Positions 1 to 11,756 of a stretch of 64,000 bases of DNA are shown here, piece by piece; the stretch's first letter is position 1, and every line of letters begins with the position of its first letter. A program made the translations under genes and the position numbers. The notes under the pieces were generated by a model. It worked only from the letters and a program-made list of their open reading frames with translations. It was not told the origin of the DNA and searched no databases. The DNA comes from Saturnia japonica (lineage: Eukaryota; Arthropoda; Insecta; Lepidoptera; Saturniidae): contig CM065325.1 in NCBI GenBank assembly GCA_033032175.1, positions 2,508,930-2,572,929 on the forward strand, read 5' to 3'.

Positions 1-1235
1 TTAGCAGAATTCTACTATTTCAATAGAATTGAACTTGCATTTTAGGATTTGGCAGATTATGTCGCAGAATAATAAAACTTAGTTTGGAGTTTAGATTACA
101 TATCGCTGAATTTGAAGGTGTAAAAATGTGGAGGAGGTTAGGGAGGGTGAGAGGTACATCCCGTGTGAAGGAATAAGTGCGGAAACAAATTGTTTTTCAA
201 TGGATAAGTGTGAGATGTTGTAGAGTGTGGTGATTTGTGACATGCATTTATTATGAAGATCGCTGTTCGAACCTAACCTAATTTATTTAATTAACCTAAT
301 TCATTAAAGTTTACCACCACATTTTAAAAATAAAAACATCTTACTCGAAACACAAAACGGCTCAAAACGTTAAAGCAGGTCATATTTAACGTAAACAAGG
401 CAATAATCGTTCACAAACAAAATTAAATGTAAAAAAAATAATTACGATCTTCGAAATTTTTTACCTGTCAATAAAAAGTGAGCTATAAATCAACTATTAT
501 ATTTAGAACTGATATTTGTATGGACAGATTTACAAAAAATAGGATTAATTTTTTTTTTCTACAAAACTATTTATTTCCGTGGTGTGAAATTTTATATTTG
601 GGCTTATTATAAAGTAATCTACTTAGGAAGCTAAAAAAAAAATTGAGTATCAACTCAACGGCAAGTAATTTAAAGCTGAAACGCAGAAACTAATGAAACC
701 TTAACAGATATTTGGCAGAACGCGGTAGTTAAGCTGTCCTTTAGTGTATTTGTACACATAAATTCTCTCTCAATTGTATATAGAGTAGAGTTTTCAACAT
801 ATTATATTTTTTGAATAATCGATAGTAATCAATGGTTTTTAATAAGCATATGATTAATCGAATATCTATCTATTTCTGTACGGAATATATGTCAGCTCGT
901 CCTCGAAGGGGATAGCGAATAAGAAATTCACAAAACTACCCGTAATAATTATTGTATATTGGAAATCAACAATAGTTTGTTCAATAAACCCCATGAATAT
1001 CAATTAATCGATGTCTTAAAAAACGCATGTAGAGTACCGTAAGTACTCTACATGATCAGATTTAAGAATAAATATGTATCTACAATCTTATACGTGAAAG
1101 AGCTAGATGGTTGGGTAAATTTAACGTCCTCAAGAAATATGGTCAAGACAGCCCTAAGCTCTGCAGCTCTGTATAAAAATATCGACGCGTCAGATTTATA
1201 GTTCTTTAATTAATAAACAGTTAAATAATTGTTAA
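1..1235. other. AT-rich non-coding DNA, nothing recognised
   Basis: There is no long open frame, RNA gene or repeat unit that I can name here. A short perfect inverted word, 'agagtacc' style at about 1031-1052 (GTAGAGTAC...GTACTCTAC), is the only local symmetry noticed. Confidence 0.6.
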
Positions 1236-1420
1236 AGAATATTATTTTATTTATTTATTTATTAATCTTTATTGTACACCATAAGTTGCACGTACAATCA
1301 AACATTAAAATTTTATGAAAAGTACAGAGGGGCGGAATTATTGCTGAACGCAATCTCTTCCAGACAACCATTGGATGGATATGTTACAGAGTATAAATGA
1401 GGTAGTATGGGTGTAATGAG
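1236..1420 (-). repeat. Probable 3' tail of a LINE, reverse orientation
   Basis: An ATTT-rich stretch is followed by text about an evenly spaced, moderately GC-rich tail ('gtacaccataagttgcacg', 'gggcggaattattgctgaa') that resembles 3' ends of insect non-LTR elements lying on the minus strand. No coding sequence is attached, so the family is not assigned. Confidence 0.3.
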
Positions 1421-1714
1421 AACAGTAGAATTAAAACAATTTAATATGGCATAAAAATTAACACAAATCATAAAATAAACGGATGCTATAGCTAAAGATA
1501 TATATGAAATATAGACTACATTATTATTACATATTTATAATGTCATGAACGTTTATTAAATGATGCCGAGAGATGGCGGTAGTCCGCACGATTCGGGTAT
1601 GAATAGAAAAACATTTACGGTAGGTACTACCTGCTGTTTGCGAGAAAAAATAAACTGAATGTTATCGCAGTTTAATCGTGTTCTTTGATCAGAAATTTTG
1701 AAATTTAATTGAAA

Positions 1715-1895
1715 ATTACTGGCGACACGGGTTTACGGAAACGCCCATTAACCTTGAGGATAAGGGCTTCCCTGATCACTTCACCCACTCTATCGGCATT
1801 AAGCTCACCTTCTTCACTCCTCATATTTGGAACTGTCTTACTAAGAACAGGCACCAGGTCCTATTCATAGATGCCTTTGGGGCGATCATCATTAG
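1715..1895 (-). pseudogene. Unrecognised minus-strand coding-like fragment with one stop
   Basis: Read on the minus strand, about 60 codons look protein-like (charged and hydrophobic residues alternate, ending in 'NGRFRKP'), interrupted by a single TAG near 1858. There is no start, splice site or recognised domain. It may be a fragment of a mobile-element ORF or a decayed exon. The composition differs from the AT-rich flanks. I do not assign a function. Confidence 0.2.
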
Positions 1896-2389
1896 TGATT
1901 GTGATTGCATTCTATGTTATACTTTTAAATGTTAGAATAAGGCTAATTATTATAGTCGTATGTCGAAACTCTAGTGGTGTCGGTAATGCTTTATAGACCA
2001 TAATGTGGTTTATTGTCCGTTATTAGAAGGTATGTTTAAAACAGGTCTGTACATCTGTTCGTTGCTTCAATAGCTTGGGCTGGTTAATTTCACTTGAATT
2101 AATAGCAAAAAAAACTTTACAACAGCAATCGTTTTATTTAACGAAATACAATGTTGTGCTCTGTGTGTTCAGTTAGACGTCCGAGTGAGAGTGGTGCAGT
2201 CTCGCGGGGTGAGGGCACGTGGCTGTACGCGTGCAGGTGTGCGGGGAAAGGCTTGCTCGCGCCCCGCTCCTCGCTGCCGTGCATGTATGCCGTAACAACA
2301 TCTCATTTTCCCTCCACACACGAACCCAAATCATTACAATAATTATAATACAAACAAAATGTTATCTAATTGCATATACATTACATTAA

Positions 2390-4080
2390 AGTGACAAATA
2401 ATAATGTTTGACAGATTTCTTAAATATGCTTAGCGATTGTGCGCATCTTACAGAAATAGATAGTGCATTTCACAGGCTTTCCGCCTGAACTGCGAAAGAT
2501 TTAGCAAGAAAATTTGTGGTATGTATTGGTACTTCCATCGTCACGTTTTCCGTTGAACGTAGGAAACGCATATGGGTATATTAAAGGAACCTTAAACGAT
2601 TTTTTACATAACAAATAGTGATAGGATTAAATAGAATTCTGTAAAGGAGAGAAAATTTGAGAATAATTCAAATTGGGAGCCAATTGAGCTTACTACGATA
2701 TTCTGAGATATGGTTCACATGGTCATATTTACGTAAACCAAATATGAATCTAATGCAAACATTTTGAAGTCGCTCAAGTTTATCTAGTTGAGCTACGGTA
2801 AGATCTAAATAGCTAGTCTCAGCATATTCGAGAACTGGAAGTAAAAAGGCTTGAGTCAGAGAAATCTTAGTGGCAGTAGGGAGAAAATTCTGTAATCTTC
2901 TCAGGCACCCAGCGGAGGTAAACCTTTTACGAGTTACTTCTTGAAGTTGTGGGCCAGGACAAATTTTTATCAACATGTATTCCTAAATTTTTACTCTATC
3001 ACTTATAGGAATAATACTACCATCAAAAACGATGCAAGGGAGTTGCGTTCTATCAATTTAGTCAGTCAACCTAGAGTTGCCAATAATAATTACTTGAGTT
3101 TTGATTGGATTTACTCTAAGGCCACATGCTTTACTCCAACTACTAATGTGAGCTAGATCGCTACTAATATTGTGACAAGCTTGAGGTAGATTGTCGATGG
3201 TAGCTTGTATATATATTTGTAGATCATCCCCATAAAGATGGTGATAAGACGATATATTATTGGATATTCAGTTATTAAAAATTCCGAAAAGTAAAGGAGC
3301 AACACTCCGCCCTGTGGTACACCAATAGAAGTGTGGCACCAGGAAAAAACCATATCTTCAATACGAATAGATTGTTGACGACCACTCCGATAACAACTAA
3401 ACCAGCTATTAAAAGTTGGAGATAAGTTTAGAGGTAGAAGTATAACGAGTAGAATATCAAAATCAACGGTAATAAAAGCATTGCTATAATCAAGAAAAAC
3501 TAGAAAATTTAAATTTCCATTCTCCATTCTTGGCCGAATATCGTCAGTAATATATGTCAGTGCCGTGACGATACTATGCCCCGGACGAAAAATGGATTGG
3601 AGAAGATTTAGTAGATTATTTTTACAGAAAGATGAAACTTAACTGCGTATAAACAAGACGTTCTAGAACTTTAGAAAGAAAACGTAGTATAGAAATAGGA
3701 TGATATTCGGAGAACAAAGTAAGATTTTTTTTAGGAAGGGGTGTGATCTGAGCATCTTTCCAGACGGGTGGAAAATCACCAGCGAATAAAGAGTAGTGAA
3801 AGATGTGATACAAAATAGGAAGAATTTCATCTAGGATGAAAAAAACAATTTTACGACTGATATCGTCACAGCCAACAGCGTGAGATGTTATTGACATGAT
3901 ACTCCTTTTAACATCACCAGGGGATAATTGTGAAAAAGTAAATTCAGAGTGTTCAGGAGTTGACAGTGATGAAAGATACTGCAGTGTGTTGGCTTTTATA
4001 GTCAAATCAAAGTCAGACGAAGGAGAGAAATGTGTATTATTTAATGATTCGACGTCTGAGTCTTTAGGTGTTGTAATTTG
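2390..4080 (-). pseudogene. LINE reverse transcriptase remnant (CR1/jockey-like), frameshifted
   Basis: This is a decayed non-LTR retrotransposon ORF2 on the minus strand. From 4005 downward it reads the upstream RT region (PLPKK and the region equivalent to 'YRPISLL'), then 'LDYSNAFITVDFDILL' (RT block with the FDTVDHDIL-type core), then 'GVPQGGVL' near 3325. The YxDD box is present as LYGDD at about 3243-3225, in another frame from the preceding block. RT thumb text continues to 'LNWLPI' at 2668, and a C-terminal 'SLWNAL' motif lies near 2490. At least three frame or stop breaks (around 3620, 3250 and 2985) make it non-functional. No endonuclease domain is seen upstream, so it is 5' truncated. 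Insertion ends and target duplication were not identified. The GC-rich stretch at 2151-2342 may be its 3' UTR. Confidence 0.75.
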
Positions 4081-4099
4081 ACGTGATTTTCCAACTCCT

Positions 4100-4866
4100 A
4101 TTGTTCCAAGGAATTTCCAAGCACATACTGGATTCCCAGTATTAAAATATTAATGAATATAAACGACGCTGGGCATCTCTATATATTTTATTGCAGCGGT
4201 TACCTACCAATATTCAGATATTTTAGCCCATTTATTCATTTATTTTCACTAAGTATAATACAGAATACGAATAAGCAGAATCTTAGCTTTTTTTTATTTA
4301 ACAGACTTTAGCATGGCGGGCAGCATATTAATCTATTTTAATGTGGTAGCACTGACGTCTTTGGATTGATATTTAGACATGGGTAACTCAGCAAAATCTT
4401 GGCACCTGCTCAATAACTCAAGTGCAGCCTTTTGCAACAGCGCGCGCGTGGTGGCGCGGTGCGGCGCATAGTTTTGTCTTAAATTTTCGCGAAGTCATGG
4501 TGCAGCAAAATGGTATACGCGAGGCAACCGCATTAGAGAAATGAAATAGTTAGCTGACCGGCGCGGCGAAACGGCTATGTGCCTTAGCCGGCTCGCTGCG
4601 TTGATGTGCGGTATGCGTTAACACACTTGGATTTTGTGCGCAATGTACTGAGTTGACGCAATTGCGCGGCATAGCGCAGTGATACCCATGTCTATTCATA
4701 ATAGTTGTACACTTGTCACTTTGTACCAACTACCATAGCTTTGTACAGCAATCATCAACCTAATTTCTATTTTGAGGTTTTATTTTATACCAATTGTGTA
4801 AAAAAAGTGCGTTATTGTTTTACTTATACCATTTTTTTCAATATCTAGAGCTATCTATAAATTACG
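4100..4866. other. Upstream region of eIF4A3, with a CpG-rich block
   Basis: The first part is AT-rich. From about 4435 to 4690 the sequence is rich in GCGC words, then AT-rich again up to the eIF4A3 start. This is the expected place of the promoter and 5' UTR, but I see no clear TATA box or initiator at a convincing spacing. The exact transcription start cannot be called. Confidence 0.4.
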
Positions 4867-5017
4867 ATGGCTTCATCAGAGGTGTCATTTAATCGAAAAA
4901 TAATATCTGAAGATTTGTCGAATGTTGAATTCGACACGAGTGAAGATGTTGAAGTAATACCAACATTTGATTCTATGGGATTACGCGATGAATTGTTACG
5001 AGGAATATACACATATG
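4867..5017 (+). CDS. eIF4A3: eIF4A3 exon 1
   Basis: Encodes the acidic N-terminal leader and the helix ending in GIYTY. The donor is GTATATAC at 5018; the last codon is split after its first base (phase 1). Confidence 0.93.
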
Positions 5018-8000
5018 GTATATACATTCTTTGTTATTTAACCATTTATACTACGTAGCCCAGTTACGTGTCCTTGCAATCAAACTTTCACGCATTGTTT
5101 TTAGGTTTCGAGAAGCCATCGGCTATTCAACAAAGAAGTATTTTACCAATAGTAAAAGGGAGAGACGTAATAGCACAAGCTCAGTCCGGTACCGGTAAAA
5201 CAGCAACGTTTTCAATTTCTATCTTACAGTCTTTAGATACGACTCTGCGCGAAACTCAAGTGCTAGTGCTGTCCCCGACTCGCGAGTTGGCTACTCAGAT
5301 TCAGAAAGTCATACTTGCACTTGGGGATTTCATGAATGTGCAATGCCATGCTTGTATTGGTGGAACAAATCTTGGTGAAGACATCAGAAAGTTAGATTAT
5401 GGACAGCATGTTGTTTCTGGAACACCTGGCAGAGTGTTTGGTAAGTAGACATAAAATGTGAAAATAAAATTCTTTTAGTATACATTTAAAATGTGTTTAC
5501 CTGAAATTTTATGAAATATTTCATTAATTGAATAGAAATGTTGGCACATCTACATCTATAGGTCTTGGAAATCTTGTCTATATCAGTATCAGAGAAGATT
5601 GCTTAAGGAACATATAATATGTTTTGTTTTCATGCCTCATTAAATTTCAATTTCAGATATGATCAGACGACGTGTACTGCGTACAAGATCAATTAAAATG
5701 CTAGTACTTGATGAGGCTGATGAGATGCTGAACAAAGGGTTTAAAGAACAAATATATGATGTGTATCGTTATTTACCTCCAGCAACACAAGTTGTTCTCA
5801 TCTCTGCCACTCTACCGCATGAGATTCTTGAAATGACTTCCAAGTTTATGACTGATCCAATTAGGATATTGGTAAAGCGGTGAGTAACTGTCAACATTTT
5901 ATCAAACTTTTAATGTTAAAAATCTATAAAAAAAAAATTAGTTATGAAAAATGTGGTGAAATTTCAATAGTTAAATCTAGTTAACATACACACTCAACTT
6001 TCATTTATTTGATAGCTTGAATTGAATACATTTATCATCAGAATACACTTTATGATAAAATCTATTTATGTGAATTGTGTTTCCACACACATTGCAATTT
6101 TATAAGAAGTTAACTTTCACTGCTTACTGTTACAATTAATATTTAATGAGTTATTAATATTTAATGTTGTAGAGAAGTTCATCCGTCAAACTAATTCTGT
6201 AGTTGCTCTAATTTGTTTAGGTTTGGCAACTTTGTTTTGGTCATGTTCAACAAAAAGCTCATCTTCATTTTAATTGGTATTATACAATTGGAGATGTTTT
6301 AACCATATGGGTTGTTATGCTTTGGCCCTAGGGTTGTAAAAAAAGAAACAAAGGGCAAAGTTAACAAGAAATTTATTCATAAAAAATAGTCAGATAGATT
6401 ATTCCCTTAGAAATACTTAACACTAAATGATTACATTACAATTTTTAAAAAAAGAAGTACCCAAAGGAAATATTCAAGCTTGGGGCATCACAGCAATCCG
6501 ACAAGCCATAGCTGCAAATCCATGAAGCGGCATCATCTGCTCCCTGTTACGTGGCGCCTACTGAAGGCGGGGCTGCTGAGCAGTCAGCCAGCACGGCAGC
6601 AGCTGTGCCCACAGATAAAAGTGGTTAAGAAAAATGAATGATAATAAGCTAATAGCTTACTGAGGTTTTTTATAAAACTGCAAGCGCGATCTTTCGAGAA
6701 GCAACAATAAAAGGGGTCTCCAGGTCGTGAGGTGTGCCTGCTGCAGCAGGAACCTACCACGAATCTAGAGCCCTGCTGTTCCTGCTGGAAATATTACAAC
6801 ACTTGCACTTAGATGAGGGAACGAAAGCCTAGGCCCGAAAAATAATATATTCATTGTTGTGTACGCGTAACTTACCCTCTGCGTTAAGGGGGGGGGGGGG
6901 GGGGACGCTTCCCGGTTTGGATGGGCGTTTTTGTTGCGCCGGATGACCGTCTCGTAGACGCCGTACGGATGCCAGTGGGGCGAGATGGTAGTGAGGGGTC
7001 CGGGGGGTGCAATAATGCACGACCGCTTGAGGTGCCGGGTCTTCAATGAAACTTGAACTCTTGTTTACTGCTCGCAGGACGACCAAAGTTTTCTTCTAGT
7101 TGTTCTTGTAGTTACTTGTACTCGATAAATTGCGCCGTCCCCCTTACGGCGCCTCTTCGAGCTTAAGTACCTCGAAGAATTACTGTAAGGAGAGCTCCAC
7201 TTTAATTCGTAAACAATGTAATTTACGGGCGGCATCACCGCTTTCCGTCCGTAAACTTACTGTAACATTGAATATTCTTACTGTATGGACTTATTCTATA
7301 ATAATTCTATTTTCATATATGTAACACACAATCCATAAGCATTTATATACAACTTAATACATAACATGCAACTTATAATGTAGCATAGTCTCTAACATTT
7401 CTCTATAATTTTATCTATATCAATCTATTCTATCATGACACATAGTACACAACACATAAACACAATAATATAACATAATAACCTAACACAAGACATGAAA
7501 ATAACAGTTCTGTCGCCAACATTCATTACTCACCAAGTGTTCCAGAATAATTAAATTAAGTAATTAGAATAATTACAATACTAAAATTAATATTTTATTT
7601 GGACTACTTGCTGACCAATGGAGACTGAATGTGAACGAGTCGCGGGCCGCTATTTATAGGAAATGTACCTACCAATCTGTACCTATGATGTTTAGCTCAT
7701 TAATATTCATCACACATAACAAAAGTTAAGATAAGAGTGTGCCTCTTGTATCTTTTAAAACATTGTTATAATGCTTCTTATAAGTGCTGTATATATGTAT
7801 TGATTTTACTACATTACAGGGTATTATAATGTATTCATAAATAAGTTTATTGGCCTCTCTAGGAGAGTCCTTTTATTACTCCTTTACGATTTTTTAAAAC
7901 CACCAAAATGTATTCAGCAAGTCATTACACAATCCAACAAAGTAGACCATAGATATCTTCTGTACTCTTTTAATTTTAAGATTAGCTTCATTACTCAATG

Positions 8001-10055
8001 AGACTAATAAAGTAGTGTATCTGCACCCCACTGGGTCAATACCACCATGAGCATGGTGATTTAGAAGCAATGATGGTTCAGTGGTAGCTTGTGTGGACAT
8101 CATGTTGATCAATATAAGCTTGATTCCCTGTAATGACCCTCAGCTTATAGTGAAAGAAAATGTGTTGTAACCATAGTATGCTGGTAAGGTTTTTTGTAAT
8201 GCCTGCCTGACTAGCTACCACCCTCAAGTTGTAAATCTGTCATCAAGCACTTGAGAGCCAGTCTTCCCACTAGACTTAGCGTGTTACCATCTGGAGCCGC
8301 ATTTTCACTTAACATCAGGTGTGATTATAGCCAAGTGCTAATCCTATAAAGAATAAATTTAAAACAATAACTCTTGTTTCTTTATGTTTTGAGATCAAAC
8401 AATATATTATATCCAGGTGCTGAGATGCTTTCAGCTTGCATGACAGTGGTCATAGTGGTCACTTTTTCGATTCTATTGTGATAATAATGATCAGGCACAT
8501 TGCCATCCTAAATTTTTTTTGACAAAATTACATTCATAACTTAATATAAGTAATTTTTAAGGCACGTTAATCATAATTAAATATTTAATTTTTTAATTAG
8601 TGACGAGTTGACTTTGGAAGGCATCAAGCAGTTCTTTGTGGCAGTGGAGCGTGAAGAGTGGAAATTTGACACGTTGTGTGATTTATATGACACACTCACT
8701 ATCACACAGGCTGTAATATTTTGTAACACAAAGAGAAAGGTGGACTGGTTGACACAGAAGATGCAGGAGGCAAATTTCACAGTGAGCTCTATGCATGGAG
8801 ACATGCCCCAGAAGGAAAGAGATAACATTATGAAAGAATTTCGATCGGGACAAAGGTATGCTTTAATAATAATAAATATTCAAAACAATTTCACATTGGG
8901 CCATTTAAAAATCAAAAAACAAAGCTTGTATTATTGTAACTTAACAGCTGATATACATACATGCATGTATAGATATTTATCACCCAGTCATATAACTGAC
9001 AATTATGCTTATCATACATAAGTCAGTCATGTGCAGGAGTGACCCCGCGAGCTCTCAGCTCAATAGTAGAGCTTACTGCCACTGCGCCACTGGTAGTGAT
9101 GATAAAAAACAACATTTTAATGATAATGTAAATAAATGCAGAATTTATCTGTTACTGCTTACTAATTTAATTTGAAAGTATGACTGCATTCCACAGATTT
9201 CTGCTTGTTGCTTAGACAATTTCAAGACTATAATCAGTTACAATATTACATTTTTAAAACAGAAACACTTTCACTCCATATCAATTGCAACACTCTTGAA
9301 AAGTAATATATATTATTTTACTTTATGAAGTTGGATTAAAGCTGAAGGTTAGGGTTCAACCGAAGTATAACTGCAAAATAAGTACAGAAAGCCAGATTCA
9401 TACAATGAGCGATAACAGCACACATAAACGCGTAAATACTAACGTCAAACTAATTAATGTTTTGTGCCTGATACTAGGTTCTGAATTCATATTGAGAAAA
9501 CAATCTTATCGAAATTGTTTAACCAAATTGGATTCATGGTTTTAACGTTTTTCAATGACCAGTTTATAGATTTTTATTTAATAGAAATATAATAAATGTT
9601 TTTTATTGAACATCCCAGATAGGAATTCTCATAGATTATTGCAATGTAGTTGCCAGCCCTAGCGCTACAGTCGAGATTGTAGGCAACTAAATTCAAAGTC
9701 GGCTGGAGCCATCTTTCCGTATTTATCTATTCTGTGGTACAACATTGCTCCTAACTGTGAATTTTATCCGAACTTTAATGTAAATAACTTCTTGTCTTAC
9801 AGCCGCGTACTCATCACGACTGACGTTTGGGCGCGTGGTATTGATGTGCAGCAAGTTTCTCTAGTCATCAACTATGATTTGCCCAACAACCGTGAGCTGT
9901 ACATCCACAGGATAGGTCGGTCAGGCCGTTTCGGACGCAAGGGTGTCGCCATCAACTTCGTCAAATCAGACGACATCAGGATCTTGAGAGACATTGAACA
10001 GTACTATTCCACTCAGATTGATGAGATGCCTATGAATGTTGCTGACTTAATTTAG
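4867..10055 (+). CDS. eIF4A3: Eukaryotic initiation factor 4A-III, DEAD-box RNA helicase (join of five exons)
   Basis: ATP-dependent RNA clamp at the core of the exon junction complex; in the nucleus it is deposited on spliced mRNA with Mago, Y14 and Barentsz, and it later affects export, translation and decay. Join 4867-5017, 5105-5440, 5657-5879, 8601-8855, 9803-10055 gives 1218 nt, 405 residues, and every junction is GT-AG with consistent phase. Seen motifs: Q motif [10 protein letters not shown] (51-60), motif I AQSGTGKT (76-83), PTRELA (108-113), TPGR (157-160), DEAD (181-184), SAT (212-214), motif [13 protein letters not shown] (357-367). The acidic EDLSNVEF...VEVIPTF leader and the ending MNVADLI fit the eIF4A3 group, not eIF4A1/2. 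Length matches the family (about 400-411). The start ATG opens the frame just before the conserved leader. Intron 3 (2.7 kb) carries repeats. Confidence 0.97.
5105..5440 (+). CDS. eIF4A3: eIF4A3 exon 2
   Basis: Acceptor TTTTTAG at 5104 after an unusually short 87-bp intron. Encodes the Q motif through motif Ib (TPGR). Donor GTAAGTAG at 5441. Confidence 0.95.
5657..5879 (+). CDS. eIF4A3: eIF4A3 exon 3
   Basis: Acceptor TTTCAG at 5656. Encodes the DEAD box and SAT motif, and the end of RecA domain 1. Donor GTGAGTAA at 5880. Confidence 0.95.
6480..7660 (-). mobile_element. Unidentified element inside eIF4A3 intron 3, probably minus-strand
   Basis: This block is compositionally different from the rest of the intron: GC-rich at 6480-6620 and 6700-7080, with a run of 17 G at 6888-6904. 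On the minus strand it has a TATA box, an initiator (see 7621-7660), a donor-like GTGAGT at about 7530, an acceptor-like GCGAGCAG at about 7070 and a second donor GTAAGTTA at about 6875. Between the last two, minus-strand frames are open but have no ATG. I recognise no protein family. It could be a retrotransposon LTR with leader or an inserted gene fragment. Boundaries are approximate. Confidence 0.35.
7621..7660 (-). promoter_or_regulatory. Antisense TATA box plus arthropod initiator
   Basis: On the minus strand TATAAATAG begins at 7658 and TCAGTC has its A at 7626, 32 bases downstream, the canonical TATA-to-initiator spacing. It points opposite to eIF4A3. A splice-donor-like GTGAGT follows roughly 95 bases on. 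Promoter activity is inferred from sequence only. Confidence 0.5.
8030..8345 (+). repeat. SINE-like dispersed repeat, degenerate
   Basis: Contains 'tggttcagtggtag', similar to a tRNA A box, at about 8070-8084, and a tail 'cttgagagccagtcttcc...cttagcgtgttaccatct' that recurs at about 47530-47580 and in reverse at about 15065-15115. The B box is not convincing. Confidence 0.5.
8601..8855 (+). CDS. eIF4A3: eIF4A3 exon 4
   Basis: Acceptor TTAATTAG at 8600. Encodes the start of RecA domain 2 ([25 protein letters not shown]). Donor GTATGC at 8856. Confidence 0.95.
9803..10055 (+). CDS. eIF4A3: eIF4A3 exon 5
   Basis: Acceptor TCTTACAG at 9802. Encodes [11 protein letters not shown], motif VI and the C-terminus with TAG at 10053-10055. 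Confidence 0.95.
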
Positions 10056-10080
10056 ATATATTTAGTCATGACATTTATAA

Positions 10081-10290
10081 CTCAATGTTACTGTCATATT
10101 AAAAATCTCTATTCACCCGTATGGATGATTTGAAGTAATTTTTTATTATCATTATTACTACAACATAGAACTGCACATAGGAACTTAACTCGTAATGTTA
10201 CTGTAATATTAAAAATCACTATTCACCCTTATTGATGATTTGAAATAATTTTTTATTATCATTATTACTACAACACACACAGGAAGTTTT
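10081..10290 (+). repeat. Tandem duplication of about 110 bp in the eIF4A3 3' UTR
   Basis: Two adjacent copies with a 110-bp period ('ctgtcatatt...' at 10091 and 'ctgtaatatt...' at 10201) share the block ending 'attattactacaaca' with few mismatches. They start 25 bases after the eIF4A3 stop codon, so both copies should be in the mRNA if the distal poly(A) signals are used. Confidence 0.85.
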
Positions 10291-10544
10291 TGATTTAAAC
10301 ATGAGTGTTGAATTATTAGCTAAGGTAAGCAAGATGAAGAGAAAGATTCAGAATTATATTTAAGTTTATTACTGACTAGGCTGTAAAAAAGTTTATACAT
10401 ATATGTACTTTCTTGTAGTGATGTATATGTATTCTGTATGTTTGATGTTTGCATCAATCAGCAAGTAATATTTCTTAAAACTTTGTGAACTAAAGAAGCA
10501 ACAATATTGTATTAAAAATTAGTATGTACTGAAACTGTCTTAAT

Positions 10545-10600
10545 AATAAATATTTCATTATGTATATATTGTTTTAATTCCCATCTTCTATACAAATAAA
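10545..10600 (+). terminator. Candidate poly(A) signals of eIF4A3
   Basis: AATAAA occurs at 10545-10550 and again at 10595-10600, about 490-545 bases after the stop codon. They are the first canonical hexamers downstream; actual cleavage is not shown. Confidence 0.45.
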
Positions 10601-10673
10601 ATTATAGAAGTTTGCCATTGTGCGCGCATCACTCAAAAACTACTGGATAGATTTTGATCTTATTTTTCTTTTA

Positions 10674-11326
10674 GAGCCTATGCACACGTCGTTTTTCGAA
10701 AGCGCTGACGACGCGCGTTTTTGATGAGCACGTCCTCTGCGCGTTTCATTTGCGTTTGTATCGATACAAACGCGAAGATACGGACGTGCTGTAAACGCGC
10801 ATGGCTGCCTACTGAGTTGTTTCATAGACACCATAATGCAATTTGAATAGTATTTTGAAGGTGGTATGACAGCTGCAGCACCAAAATTTATTCTACCATC
10901 AATTATCATCGAAGCACGCTTACAGTCGAGATGGTGACTATCAAGACCGTTACAATCCTAGATTGTACTGACTGACTGTCAAAATGGTGACAATTGAGAT
11001 AAGATGGTGACTTGAGATCGTGACGGTTACAGTCAACGTTGTTCCGTCAAGATGGGATGGTGACCATTAAGATGGCGATAGTCGAGATCATAATAGTTGA
11101 GATGGTAACCGTCAAAATCCATTTATCAGCGGGTTTGGTTATGTAATATGTATGTAGAAATATTTTTCAAGAACAACTACAATTTCGTTCCTCTTGCGTT
11201 TGGATCGATACAAACGCGCATTTTTAGTGCTTTACTTTTGTGTTTGTATCGATAAAACGCGCTAATGACGCGCTCACAAAGAACGCGCGTCATCAGCTCC
11301 TTCGAAAAACGCCGCGTGCTAGGCTC
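10674..11326. mobile_element. MITE with inverted termini and TTA target duplication (PIF/Harbinger-like)
   Basis: A 653-bp non-coding element begins GAGCCTATGCACACG and ends with the matching inverted complement (GAGCCTAGCACGCG); similarity of the termini extends about 50 bases (shared core GTTTTTCGAA). The flanks are TTA at 10671-10673 and 11327-11329, the three-base duplication typical of PIF/Harbinger elements. Inside are a perfect 22-bp palindrome at 10752-10773 centred on ATCGAT, a near-perfect copy at 11196-11217 and a third partial copy at about 11240-11260. The middle (10920-11120) holds irregular repeats of 'agatggtgac' / 'gtcaagatgg'. There is no transposase, so it would be non-autonomous. 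Confidence 0.8.
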
Positions 11327-11756
11327 TTAATGAACATCGAAAAAATAACAAAAGTTTTGTATAATAAATATAATTAATGGAAATAAAAAGTAAATAGGTA
11401 TAATATTTACATATTTATAGAGTTTAAAAGTAATTTAGATGTTAGTTTTATACATTACATTATGTACCATACATAAATATATGAAGACCTGCATGTAATT
11501 ATGTGTGGAACATGTATTGTAAGGTCATTGTTAAAAATAATAATATACAATTGCTAACATAAAATTATTTTTGATTATGAACATATTTACCTAAATAATA
11601 TTAACAAAAACTATTAATGAGAACATCAACAATACATCAGCATAATCATGGATTTTGTGAATAAATATCAAAACAATCTGGAAGTAGACAACTTTTTGAA
11701 TATTGTTTTAAGCACTTTACATGTCGAAAATAATACCCTTGAATTAATATTTACTA

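Noticed and set aside
2151..2342. GC-rich 63-codon frame
   Set aside because: No domain, and it lies in the likely 3' region of the minus-strand LINE; composition alone explains the open frame.
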